In this document: positions 34,461-43,432 of the stretch, piece by piece
Numbering within the stretch: the stretch's first letter is position 1
Layout of the letters: the number at the start of each line of letters is the position of its first letter
The notes under the pieces: model-generated
Seen by the model: only the letters and a program-made list of their open reading frames with translations
Database searches by the model: none
Told to the model about the DNA's origin: nothing
Translations under genes and position numbers: made by a program
Source: Erythrobacter sp. YT30
Lineage (GTDB): Bacteria; Pseudomonadota; Alphaproteobacteria; Sphingomonadales; Sphingomonadaceae
Direction: 5' to 3'
DNA: 64,000 bases
Assembly: GCF_001542875.1 (NCBI RefSeq)
Contig: NZ_LMAF01000002.1
Location: 1,697,501-1,761,500 of the forward strand

Positions 34461-36323
34461 ATGAGCATGGAAATCGCCGAAGTTGCCAAGTTTCTCAAAG
34501 GCACGACCGCATTTGAGACGCTGAGCGATGAGCAACGTGCAAAACTCTCGCGGCATGTGGAAATCCGATATGTCAGGGCGGGCGAAGAGATCATCCGCGC
34601 TGGCACCAAAAATGAGTACCTATTTCTTGTACGATCGGGTTCGGTAGAGCTGCGATTGGCAGGCAATGAACTAACGGCCCGGCTGGGTGCGGGCACCGCT
34701 TTTGCCTATCCGTCATTGTTGCGTGGCGGGGAAGTGCGCAACACCACGTGCGCAATGGAAGACACCTTGCTTTACGCCATTGGCGCAGAGCATTTTCACA
34801 CGCTTCGAAAAGAGAATGAAGGCTTCAAGGCGTTCTTTGCAAGAGATGAAACCGAGCGCATCCGCCATGCATTGAAGGCGCGCAGAGAGTCTTCTGGCTT
34901 CCAGTTGGACCGGCAAGAGGTTGGCGACTTGATTGGTCGCTCCGACCCAATTTCCTGTCCGCCTTCTGCGAGTATTTCCGATGCCGTCATGACCATGAAT
35001 GAACATGATGTGAGCACACTTGCCGTTTGCGAAGGCGGTGACTTGCGTGGCATTTTCACCGACAAGGATTTGCGCAACCGAGTGGTGGCGAAATCGCATT
35101 TGCTGAGCGAGCCGATAACATCGGTTATGACGGCCTCACCCAAGACACTTTCCACCACTGCAAACGCTGCAGAGGCCATGGCTTTGATGGCAAGCGGCGG
35201 ATTTCGGCATATTCCGCTTACCAATGGCGATGGCACACTAGCAGGAATCTTGAGTGCGACCGATATACTTTCGGCAATCGGCAATAACGCAATCGACACG
35301 GGTATGATGATCGCAAAAGCGCGGACTGAAGCTGAACTGGTCGAAGCTGCCAGTCTCATTCCCGAGAGTTTTACCGCGATGGTCAATTCAGGAATGCATG
35401 CGGCCCAGGCGATGCGATTCACTTCGGCCCTTGGGGAAGCGGTTCATCGCAAGGCAGCCCAATTGGCGGAAAAGGCAGTTGGCGAGCCGCCTTGCGAATA
35501 TGCCTTCGTTGTCTTCGGTTCGCTAGCGCGCGAGGAGCAATTGATCGGCTCTGACCAGGATAACGGCTTTGTGATCGCTGACGGCGCGAACGAGGCTGAT
35601 CTCAGCTATTTTGAGCGGTTGGGAGAGCGTGTTTCCCATCTCCTCGATGAATGCGGCTTTGTCTTTTGCAAAGGCGGCATCATGGCGAAGAATGCCGAAC
35701 AGAGATTGACGCTATCTGGATGGCGGGAACGCTATGACGACTGGATTTCGCGACCCACCGAGGATCGGATCCTACGCGCGACTATATTCTTCGACATGAG
35801 GCATATCCACGGCGATGAAGTTCTTGTGCGCGAGCTGCACAATGCCACCGTTAGCCAATGCTCCGAAAACCCGCTTTTCATCAGCTATCTTGCGAGAGAT
35901 GCACAGCGCAACAAAGTGCCGCTCGGGATATTCAAGAACTTGGTTCTCGAGAAATCAGAAGACGGGCAAAAAGTGTTCGATGCAAAGCGTCAGGCGATCA
36001 TGCCGATCGTCGACATTGCGCGCACCAATGCGCTGGCTGCGGGGCTGAAAGAGGTCGGAACGATTGACCGACTGCATGCACTTGCCGACTGTGGTAAGAT
36101 CAACAAGGATGACGCGCAAAGCCTTGAGGACGCGATGATCCTCGTCAACGAAATGCGCGTTGCGCACCAGGCGCGCCAGTCAACCAGGGGAGAGAAACCG
36201 AACAATCGTATTGCCCCTGCGGACCTGTCCCCGCTTGAGCGCGATTACTTGAAAGACGCCTTTTCTGTTGTGCGTGAAAGCCTTGATGCGTTGCGGCGCA
36301 ATTTGGCTGGCGGGATCGCGTGA
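34461..36323 (+). CDS. cNMP/CBS/DUF294 nucleotidyltransferase-like regulator
   Basis: About 620 aa. N-terminal cyclic-nucleotide-binding-like domain (10-120), a pair of CBS domains (about 155-270; SDAVMTMNEHDVSTLAV and VMTASPKTLS), a DUF294 nucleotidyltransferase domain with FGSLAREEQLIGSDQDNGFV (Gly-Ser and two Asp of the active site), and DUF294_C. It is related to GlnD-type enzymes. Next to it are an exonuclease and the DUF4212/SSS symporter, a grouping seen with acetate permeases; it probably tunes the symporter by nucleotide sensing. Start is ATG 34461 or 34467. Confidence 0.87.
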   Translation: MSMEIAEVAKFLKGTTAFETLSDEQRAKLSRHVEIRYVRAGEEIIRAGTKNEYLFLVRSGSVELRLAGNELTARLGAGTAFAYPSLLRGGEVRNTTCAMEDTLLYAIGAEHFHTLRKENEGFKAFFARDETERIRHALKARRESSGFQLDRQEVGDLIGRSDPISCPPSASISDAVMTMNEHDVSTLAVCEGGDLRGIFTDKDLRNRVVAKSHLLSEPITSVMTASPKTLSTTANAAEAMALMASGGFRHIPLTNGDGTLAGILSATDILSAIGNNAIDTGMMIAKARTEAELVEAASLIPESFTAMVNSGMHAAQAMRFTSALGEAVHRKAAQLAEKAVGEPPCEYAFVVFGSLAREEQLIGSDQDNGFVIADGANEADLSYFERLGERVSHLLDECGFVFCKGGIMAKNAEQRLTLSGWRERYDDWISRPTEDRILRATIFFDMRHIHGDEVLVRELHNATVSQCSENPLFISYLARDAQRNKVPLGIFKNLVLEKSEDGQKVFDAKRQAIMPIVDIARTNALAAGLKEVGTIDRLHALADCGKINKDDAQSLEDAMILVNEMRVAHQARQSTRGEKPNNRIAPADLSPLERDYLKDAFSVVRESLDALRRNLAGGIA

Positions 36324-36324
36324 T

Positions 36325-36990
36325 ATGTTCGCCAATTGGCGGTTTGAGCGCGCGCTGCGTCCACTCAAGCATCATGCAAATCCGACGCTTAAATCGTTTG
36401 GCAATGCCGATTGGCCCGATCGCAGCACGCGGCTCGATGAAGCACCGTATCTGGCGCTCGATTTCGAATTGGATGGCTTAAGCAAAGACGCGCATCTCCT
36501 TCAGGCGGGCTGGTTGCCATTCGAAGGGCGCAATATCGCGCTGTGCAGGGCACAATCGTTCGATATCAGAAGCGATGCAGAGCTTAATGCAAAGGCAGTC
36601 ACCATTCATGGCATCGGTGAACAACGCGCGGCCCGAGGCGACAAGATTTCGAATGTAATCGAAGCCCTTATCAACTCGCTCTCGGGGCGGATCATGATCG
36701 CCCATGCAGCGGGTATCGAGCAGCACGCACTGCAGCGCGCCGCCAAGGCCGTGTTTGGTGTAAGTCTTCCGGTTCGCTGTATCTGCACGCTAAGGCTTGA
36801 GCGACAAATTCACCCCAATCTCGTGGGCAGCGAGGCATACCGGCTTGGCCCAAGCCGCGAGCGTTACGGTTTGCCTGATTACAGCGCTCACGACGCATTG
36901 ACCGATGCCATCGCAGCGGCCGAGTTGTTTCAGGCCCAAATCAGCCGAATGCCAGCCAACTCTACTCTCGCAGAGGTCGAAGCCGCCTGA
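36325..36990 (+). CDS. DnaQ-like 3'-5' exonuclease (DEDDh)
   Basis: About 221 aa from ATG 36325, one base after the regulator stop codon. ExoI-like motif LALDFELDGL (Asp, Glu), an Asp-less IMIAHAAGIEQ motif II region, and a motif III HDALTDAIAAAELF (His, Asp) are present. Relatives occur with the DUF294 protein gene in acetate loci; the substrate (RNA, DNA or small oligonucleotide) is not known. The upstream open frame to 36268 is not coding. Confidence 0.82.
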   Translation: MFANWRFERALRPLKHHANPTLKSFGNADWPDRSTRLDEAPYLALDFELDGLSKDAHLLQAGWLPFEGRNIALCRAQSFDIRSDAELNAKAVTIHGIGEQRAARGDKISNVIEALINSLSGRIMIAHAAGIEQHALQRAAKAVFGVSLPVRCICTLRLERQIHPNLVGSEAYRLGPSRERYGLPDYSAHDALTDAIAAAELFQAQISRMPANSTLAEVEAA

Positions 36991-37113
36991 TCGAGCCGCT
37001 CCCTTTCACCCTAAGACTAAAGTCGCTCTCCTCACACTTGCCTCGGCCACGTAGCCTGCAGGGGAAGGTTCGCGGATTCTCTACGCGACCGAAGGAGAAG
37101 GAAGGGGAAAACA

Positions 37114-37479
37114 ATGGACGATCCAGGTACAACTGCCGATCCCGGCGATTTCGATGAAGGCTCGGGCGAGGCACAAGATTTCCCCGCTGAGCCCCATAGT
37201 GAGCAATCCACTGTTGAGACTAGCGAAACAAGTGCTTCGGAGAACGCCTATTGGCGCGAAAACATAAGGCTTCTCGTTTCACTCATGGTGATCTGGTTCG
37301 CCTGTTCATTTGGTGCAGGCATCTTGTTCCGCGATTTCCTCGATCAGTTCAATTTGGGCGGATATCCGCTCGGCTTCTGGTTCGCGCAGCAAGGCTCGAT
37401 CTACATCTTCATCGCGCTCATCTTCTTCTACGTTGTTCGTATGAAGCAGATCGAACGCAAATACGATCTCGACGATTAA
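37114..37479 (+). CDS. DUF4212 small subunit of a sodium/substrate symporter
   Basis: 121 aa. An acidic N-terminal stretch of about 45 residues is followed by YWRENIRLLVSLMVIWF and two membrane helices, and GGYPLGFWFAQQGSIYIFIALIFFYVVRM, the DUF4212 signature. Usual family members are near 85 aa; the extra length is the acidic N-terminus. It is encoded 11 bp before the SSS transporter and forms a two-part symporter with it. Confidence 0.9.
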   Translation: MDDPGTTADPGDFDEGSGEAQDFPAEPHSEQSTVETSETSASENAYWRENIRLLVSLMVIWFACSFGAGILFRDFLDQFNLGGYPLGFWFAQQGSIYIFIALIFFYVVRMKQIERKYDLDD

Positions 37480-37490
37480 GGGGGGGGATC

Positions 37491-39266
37491 ATGGAAACAC
37501 AAACCTTAATCTATCTCTTCGTAGGCGCCAGCTTCGCGCTCTATATTGGCATCGCCATCTGGAGCCGCGCAGGGTCTACGAAAGAGTTCTATGTCGCCGG
37601 CGGCGGCGTGAATCCCGTCGTCAACGGAATGGCAACGGCTGCCGATTGGATGAGTGCAGCCAGCTTCTTGTCCATGGCAGGCCTTATTGCCTTCATGGGT
37701 TATGACGCGTCTGTCTACCTGATGGGCTGGACTGGCGGATATGTGATGCTTGCATTGCTACTCGCACCATACTTGCGGAAATTCGGACAATTCACTGTGC
37801 CTGATTTCATCGGGACACGGTATTATTCGAAAGCTGCGCGTGTGGTAGCGGTGATCTGTCTGATCTTCATCAGCTTCACCTATATCGCAGGCCAGATGCG
37901 TGGTGTTGGGATTGTGTTCTCACAATTCCTCGATGTCTCGATCTTCTGGGGTGTGATCATCGGTATGGGTATTGTCTTCATCTACGCTGTTCTGGGCGGG
38001 ATGAAGGGGATTACTTACACCCAAGTGGCGCAATACTGCGTGTTGATCACCGCTTACATGGTGCCGGCTTTCTTCATCAGCTTCATGCTGACAGGAACGC
38101 CTCTTCCGCAGATTGGTCTTGGTTCTGTGGTGCAGGACGGATCAGGCATGTATATGCTTGAACGGCTGGATAACGTCCTCGTGGAACTTGGTTTCAACCA
38201 ATACACAGCTGGTAGCAAGTCGATGATCGACATGTTCTGCATCACCATGGCTCTGATGGTTGGTACGGCCGGTCTGCCGCACGTGATCGTGCGTTTCTTC
38301 ACGGTGCCCAAGGCATCGGATGCACGCAAATCGGCAGGCTGGGCGCTGATCTTCATCGCTTTGCTCTACACCACCGCTCCTGCAATTGGCGCCTTCGGAA
38401 TGTACAACCTCATCAACAAAGTTGACGGGGTAGCCTATTCCGAAGTCGAGCCGTTCTTCACCAACTGGGAAGATGCGGACCTCTATGCCTGGCAGGACAA
38501 GAACGGCGATGGCGTGATGCAATATCGCCCGGGTGCCGCTTTCGAAGGCAAACCTGAGTTTACCGGAGAAACCGGTCCTTCAGGTGAGCGGATCGTGGCC
38601 AACGCACCAAACATGGAAAGCGAGAACGAGGTCTATGTAGATCGCGATACGCTTGTCCTTGCCAATCCGGAAATCGCTGACCTACCGGGTTGGGTCGTGG
38701 CCTTGATGGCGGCGGGCGGTCTTGCAGCAGCGCTTTCAACGGCGGCTGGTCTCCTGCTGGTGATATCGAGTTCTGTCAGCCATGACCTCTTGAAGAGCAC
38801 GTTTGCGCCGAACATTTCGGCCAAGGGTGAGCTTCTGGCCGCACGGCTTGCAGCAACTGCAGCGATCTGTGTCGCGGGCTATCTCGGCATCTATCCTCCA
38901 GGATGGGTCGCTCAAGTTGTAGCCTTCGCCTTTGGTCTGGCTGCATCCAGCCTGTTCCCGGCAATCTTCATGGGCATCTTCTTCAAGTCGATGAACAAGG
39001 AGGGCGCAATTGCAGGCATGGTCTCTGGCTTGGTCTTCACCTTCAGCTACATCCTTTATTTCAAGCTGGTGAATCCAGCTGCGAACGTGGCGGACAACTG
39101 GCTGTTTGGTATCTCGCCGGAAGGCATTGGAGTGATCGGTATGCTGATCAACTTTGGTGTGGCGATTGCGGTTGCCAGCATGACCGCAAAAACTCCGCAA
39201 GAGATCCGCAAGCTTGTGGACTCCATTCGCGTGCCACGCGGTGCGGGTGAGGCCCACGCGCACTAG
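37491..39266 (+). CDS. Sodium:solute symporter, acetate-permease-like (ActP/VC_2705 type)
   Basis: 591 aa from ATG 37491 (the frame upstream to 37251 overlaps the DUF4212 gene and is not coding). About 13 membrane helices; FYVAGGGVNPVVNGMATAADWMSAASFLSM and TVPDFIGTRYYSKAARV are classic SSS marks; a hydrophilic insert of about 80 residues (around 325-405) is typical of this DUF4212-linked subgroup. It takes up acetate or a similar short acid. The neighbours CrbS, CrbR and Acs support acetate. Confidence 0.88.
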   Translation: METQTLIYLFVGASFALYIGIAIWSRAGSTKEFYVAGGGVNPVVNGMATAADWMSAASFLSMAGLIAFMGYDASVYLMGWTGGYVMLALLLAPYLRKFGQFTVPDFIGTRYYSKAARVVAVICLIFISFTYIAGQMRGVGIVFSQFLDVSIFWGVIIGMGIVFIYAVLGGMKGITYTQVAQYCVLITAYMVPAFFISFMLTGTPLPQIGLGSVVQDGSGMYMLERLDNVLVELGFNQYTAGSKSMIDMFCITMALMVGTAGLPHVIVRFFTVPKASDARKSAGWALIFIALLYTTAPAIGAFGMYNLINKVDGVAYSEVEPFFTNWEDADLYAWQDKNGDGVMQYRPGAAFEGKPEFTGETGPSGERIVANAPNMESENEVYVDRDTLVLANPEIADLPGWVVALMAAGGLAAALSTAAGLLLVISSSVSHDLLKSTFAPNISAKGELLAARLAATAAICVAGYLGIYPPGWVAQVVAFAFGLAASSLFPAIFMGIFFKSMNKEGAIAGMVSGLVFTFSYILYFKLVNPAANVADNWLFGISPEGIGVIGMLINFGVAIAVASMTAKTPQEIRKLVDSIRVPRGAGEAHAH

Positions 39267-39280
39267 GGTCGCAACCTCCA

Positions 39281-39310
39281 GCGTCCCCGCCACCTCTCCC
39301 AAGGGGACGC
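39281..39310. repeat. Hairpin GCGTCCCC/GGGGACGC after the symporter gene
   Basis: GCGTCCCC at 39281 and GGGGACGC ending at 39310 form an 8-bp stem with a 14-base loop, just upstream of a strong terminator hairpin. No T-run follows it. It may aid mRNA 3' stability. Confidence 0.5.
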
Positions 39311-39318
39311 TTCCACAG

Positions 39319-39355
39319 AAAGGGCGGTGCTCATATGAGCGCCGCCCTTTTTAAT
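39319..39355 (+). terminator. Rho-independent terminator after the symporter operon
   Basis: AAAGGGCGGTGCTC-ATAT-GAGCGCCGCCCTTT forms a stem of about 13-14 bp with a 4-base loop and one T/G pair, followed by TTAATTT. It lies about 50 bp after the symporter stop and 80 bp before the kinase gene, so the symporter and kinase are probably separate transcripts. Confidence 0.85.
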
Positions 39356-39435
39356 TTGACGTAGGGGAAGCGCGGGTTTGGCTTGCGTTTCCTTACGTTA
39401 CAAGTCACTCTCCTGATGGGAGAGGACTTGGGATC

Positions 39436-42400
39436 ATGTTGTTTGGCGCAGCGATCGCTGCTGCAACAGTCTATCTCGCCGGATTGTTCTGGCTCGCCGC
39501 ATGGCGTGACCGCGCTGTCGACCATTCCGATGGCGAGGGGCGCGTCGGTCGTTGGCTGACGCGCAATTCGGGCCTCGTCTACGGGCTGGGTCTAACAGTA
39601 TACTGCACCAGCTGGACGTTTTTCGGCGGAGTGGGAACCGCCGCGACTGCGGGCCTGGATTTTCTCCCGATCTATCTTGGACCATTCCTGGTGTTCACAA
39701 TTGGCTTTGGCCTTGTGCGCAAGATCTTGGCGCAATCCAAAGCGCAGCATTCAACTTCTATCGCTGACTTCCTTTCCGCAAGGTATGGCAAGAGTGCACT
39801 CGTTGCTGCTTCGGTTACTGTGATCGCAACGATAGGCTCGCTTCCCTACATGGCGTTGCAACTTCGATCACTTGGCAACTCGATCCTTACCTTGAGCCCA
39901 GATCTTTCCAATCAGGTAGCAGCTGATGAGTTGGTGTTTTTCGTTTCTGTTGCGATGGCGCTGTTTGCGATCCTTTTTGGGGCGGGGCGTGCGGACAAAG
40001 AAGGTGAGAATTCTGGATTGGTCCTGACTATCGCGGTCGAGTCTCTGGTGAAACTGCTCGCTCTGGTTGCTGTCGCCGCCTTGGCCCTCTTTGTTCTGGT
40101 TCAAGAATCTGGACCGATCGTACCGGTCAGTGAAGTCTTCTCTCCGAGCCAGATCGATGCTCGTTTCATGACGCTTACGCTTATCGCGGCATGCGCTGCC
40201 TTATGCCTGCCGCGCCAATTTCACATGACATTTGTTGAAGCTGACAGGGACCGTCCAGATAGCGCCATGCGGTGGACCTTTCCGATCTATCTGGTGATCA
40301 TTTCTATCATCATTGTCCCGATTGTTCTTGCTGGTCTTACAGCCCTGCCAGCCGGGACGAATGCCGATATGATCGTTCTCGCTCTACCATTGGCAGCGAA
40401 CAGTCCGACGCTGGCATTGCTAGTCTTTATCGGCGGATTTTCTGCTTCGGTGGGCATGATCGTAATCGCCTCGGTCTCCCTGTCGACGATGATAACCAAC
40501 GACTTGATTGCGCCAGTTGCCTTTCGTTCTGCCCTCAGAGGTACGGGCGATCGCACAGCAATCGCAGGCAAACTTTTGGTCTTGCGCCGGATTGTTATCG
40601 GAGCTCTGCTCGGATTTGCCTACCTGTTCTATCTCGGTTTTGGCACGCTTGGGACGTTGGCTGGGCTCGGCACGCTTGCTTTTGCGGCGGTCGCGCAATT
40701 TGCGCCAGGCCTAGTGCTGGGAATGATAAGCGAGACGGGCAATAAAGCAGGGATGATATCGGGCCTTGTGGTTGGATTTGCACTCTGGCTCGGCCTGCTG
40801 ATCGTTCCGGCCGCCCTGGGCAATCCTCCCGTTTTTGCGGTCCATTCAGATGCTTTGGTTTCCGGTGTCATTGTGAGTCTTGGAGCCAACGCGCTTGTGT
40901 TTTGGACCATCTCTTTGCTGACTGCGCCCTCGCTCGTAGATGCAGCGCAAGCGGCTGCATTTGTGGGCACACCCAGCCCGGGCACAAAGCCGCGTTTCGC
41001 TACCAACAAACGTGTCGCTGATATCCGCTTGCTGCTAACCCAGTTCGTGGGACGAGAGCGTGCGGACAGGGCGATTGCAGCAATGCCCGGAGACTACCGC
41101 GACAATCATCCCGCCGATGCCGCTGTTACTGACATGGCAGAGCGGACTATTTCTGGCGTAATCGGCGCATCATCAGCCCGCATGCTCGTTGGGTCTTGGT
41201 CCGGCGGAGATCCAATCCCGCTGCCAGAAGTCGTGGCAATGTTCGATGAAACGAACAAGCGCCTCTCATTCAGCGGAGAGCTATTGCAAATTGCGATCGA
41301 GAACATTGATCAGGGCGTCGCGCTTGTTGACGCCGACATGCACCTAGTGGCGTGGAACAGCCGCTATCAGAAAATGTTCGACCTTCCCGATGAACTCGTA
41401 ACGGTTGGCACTCCTATCGCGCAGCTCATTCGCTTCAATTTGGAACGCACAAATCTGCCCGAATACGAAATTGAGGATCACGTCGAACGCCGTCTAGGCC
41501 ACATGCGGGCGGGCCGTCAGCACCGGATCGAGAGCGAGCAGTATGACGGCCGGATAATGCGCATTATCGGCTCTCCAACACCTGGCGGAGGGTATGCCAC
41601 CTCGTACACGGACATCACTGAGGATCGCCGCGCAGAGCAGGCACTGGAAGAAAAAGTGGCCGAACGCACCGCACAGCTTAGCGAGGCCAATGAGGCGCTG
41701 GAGAAGGCTACAAGGTCCAAGACCCGCTTCCTTGCAGCCGCCAGCCATGACCTGATTCAGCCGCTTAACGCCGCTCGCCTGTTTGCATCTGCGTTGGGAG
41801 AGGAAGTGGCTGGCCAAAGGGCGTTAGAAAGGCTGGTGCGCGATCTTGATGGATCGATCATTTCAGCAGACCGTCTGATCCGAGCGTTGCTCGATATTTC
41901 GAAGCTTGATAGCGGCGGGATCGAACCCGTAATGGAACCAATCGCCGTCGATCAGGTGTTTGACGAAGTGGTGCGCGATTTCGCAGTCCAAGCGGAGGCG
42001 AAAGGCCTAATTCTCAAACGCGTGCATACCAGCGTCTGGGTGGAAAGTGATCGCGGACTGCTCACGAGCATCCTGCGAAACCTTGTGAGCAATGCCATTC
42101 GTTACACAAACAAAGGCGGGGTCTTGCTCGGCGTGCGGCGAAATGGCGATGATGTGTTGCTGTGTGTGCAGGATACTGGGCGCGGGATCGAAGCAAAAGA
42201 TCGTGAAGCAATTTTTGATGAGTTCAACCGCGGTTCTTCTACCGATCGCGAAGGATTGGGGTTAGGTCTTGCAATAGTGCGACGCAGCGCTCGCTTAATT
42301 GGCGTACACATCGAGACAGATTCCAAGCTCGGCATCGGCACAAGATTTGCGCTTTCCATGCCGGTCCTTCGCCGAGCCGAGTGGAAGAAGGGTGTTCCGA

Positions 42401-42819
42401 TTGCTCAGGAACGCAGTGCGAGTTTTGACGCGCACATTCTCGTGGTTGACAATGATCCTGCTGCGCTCGCAGCGACATCTGCGCTTCTGAAGAAATGGGG
42501 CTCCGATGTGACTTGCGCCGGATCATGCACCGAAGCGAAAGCGTTGTGTCCCAAAATGCCGGATATTGTGATCATGGATTACCGTCTGGATGGCGATGAA
42601 CGCGGCGATAGCGTATTCGAAGCTTTGGGTGATTATTGGAATGCTCGCCCACCGGCAATCCTGCTTACAGCGGAGGGGTCAGACGAAACCGAGCAGGCAG
42701 CAAAAAGCATTTCCGCCAGTCGCTTGCTCAAGCCGTCATCACCCGCTGCTTTACGAGCGCTTATTGCCAATTGCCTGGCGAAGCGCGTTCAGCCTGAGAC
42801 AGAATCGGCAACCGGCTGA
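39436..42819 (+). CDS. crbS: SSS-domain hybrid sensor histidine kinase (CrbS/CbrA-like)
   Basis: 1127 aa. The N-terminal half (1-490) is a sodium:solute symporter-like membrane domain (LTVYCTSWTFFGGVG; about 13 helices), followed by a PAS domain (about 610-720), a coiled helix, HisKA with AAASHDLIQPLNAARLF, an HATPase domain (NLVSNAIRYTNKGG; DTGRGI; GLGLGLAIV) and a receiver with VIMDYRLDG near the end. CrbS senses small-acid flux and controls acs through CrbR. Here crbR and acs lie directly after it on the other strand. Its last 31 bp overlap the end of the convergent crbR. Confidence 0.88.
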   Translation: MLFGAAIAAATVYLAGLFWLAAWRDRAVDHSDGEGRVGRWLTRNSGLVYGLGLTVYCTSWTFFGGVGTAATAGLDFLPIYLGPFLVFTIGFGLVRKILAQSKAQHSTSIADFLSARYGKSALVAASVTVIATIGSLPYMALQLRSLGNSILTLSPDLSNQVAADELVFFVSVAMALFAILFGAGRADKEGENSGLVLTIAVESLVKLLALVAVAALALFVLVQESGPIVPVSEVFSPSQIDARFMTLTLIAACAALCLPRQFHMTFVEADRDRPDSAMRWTFPIYLVIISIIIVPIVLAGLTALPAGTNADMIVLALPLAANSPTLALLVFIGGFSASVGMIVIASVSLSTMITNDLIAPVAFRSALRGTGDRTAIAGKLLVLRRIVIGALLGFAYLFYLGFGTLGTLAGLGTLAFAAVAQFAPGLVLGMISETGNKAGMISGLVVGFALWLGLLIVPAALGNPPVFAVHSDALVSGVIVSLGANALVFWTISLLTAPSLVDAAQAAAFVGTPSPGTKPRFATNKRVADIRLLLTQFVGRERADRAIAAMPGDYRDNHPADAAVTDMAERTISGVIGASSARMLVGSWSGGDPIPLPEVVAMFDETNKRLSFSGELLQIAIENIDQGVALVDADMHLVAWNSRYQKMFDLPDELVTVGTPIAQLIRFNLERTNLPEYEIEDHVERRLGHMRAGRQHRIESEQYDGRIMRIIGSPTPGGGYATSYTDITEDRRAEQALEEKVAERTAQLSEANEALEKATRSKTRFLAAASHDLIQPLNAARLFASALGEEVAGQRALERLVRDLDGSIISADRLIRALLDISKLDSGGIEPVMEPIAVDQVFDEVVRDFAVQAEAKGLILKRVHTSVWVESDRGLLTSILRNLVSNAIRYTNKGGVLLGVRRNGDDVLLCVQDTGRGIEAKDREAIFDEFNRGSSTDREGLGLGLAIVRRSARLIGVHIETDSKLGIGTRFALSMPVLRRAEWKKGVPIAQERSASFDAHILVVDNDPAALAATSALLKKWGSDVTCAGSCTEAKALCPKMPDIVIMDYRLDGDERGDSVFEALGDYWNARPPAILLTAEGSDETEQAAKSISASRLLKPSSPAALRALIANCLAKRVQPETESATG

Positions 42820-43427
42820 TCCACATCAAGCTTTGCTGCGACAAGGACGGCCTGCGTCCTGTTGTTGACTCCAAGCTTTCTGAAAATCGCTGTAATATGC
42901 GCTTTGACTGTCGCTTCGCTAATGTCGAGGTCATAGGCGATTTGCTTGTTCAGCAGTCCTTGTCGGATAGCTGCTAGGATGCGCCTTTGTGCCGGAGTAA
43001 GACTTGCCATGCGCGACAAGTCTTCATCATCGCTGGTTTCGCTGGCGGGGAACCAAGTATCGCCCTCCTGCACGGCAGCAAGCGCGGCTCGCATTTCATC
43101 GAGACTGGAAGACTTTGGAATGAATGCCGCCGCGCCCAATTGGCTTGCGGCAGCAAAGACGCGAGGTTCCTCGCTTGCTGATACGATGGCAATGGGCAGA
43201 GAGGGGAAATCCTGGCGCAAGTCCATAAGGACAGAGAGCCCGTTCGAATCCTCCATATGCAGATCGAGCAGAAGCGCTTCAGCATCACCCTGTTCCAGCG
43301 CGACGCGGGCTTCTGCGGCCGATCGCGCCTCAGCAATCTCAGCCTCGGGCCAGACCCGCCCAACAGCATGGCTCAGCGCCGTGCGGAAGAGCGGGTGGTC
43401 GTCTGCAATGATGATGCGTTGCGTCAT
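42789..43427 (-). CDS. crbR: LuxR-family response regulator (CrbR-like)
   Basis: 212 aa. Receiver domain (IIIADDHPLFRTAL; phosphorylated Asp in LLLDLHMED near residue 56; Lys in FIPKSS) and a C-terminal GerE/LuxR HTH (LTPAQRRILAAIRQGLLNKQIAYDLDISEATVKAHI split as two helices). The gene sits 5 bp after the acs stop in the same direction, so kinase, regulator and target are adjacent. It probably activates acs and the symporter gene. Confidence 0.87.
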   Translation of the reverse strand: MTQRIIIADDHPLFRTALSHAVGRVWPEAEIAEARSAAEARVALEQGDAEALLLDLHMEDSNGLSVLMDLRQDFPSLPIAIVSASEEPRVFAAASQLGAAAFIPKSSSLDEMRAALAAVQEGDTWFPASETSDDEDLSRMASLTPAQRRILAAIRQGLLNKQIAYDLDISEATVKAHITAIFRKLGVNNRTQAVLVAAKLDVDQPVADSVSG

Positions 43428-43432
43428 ATCCC

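Noticed and set aside
39436..40960. A separate sodium:solute symporter gene
   Set aside because: The frame continues without a stop into PAS, HisKA, HATPase and receiver domains, so the symporter-like part is the sensor half of one kinase.
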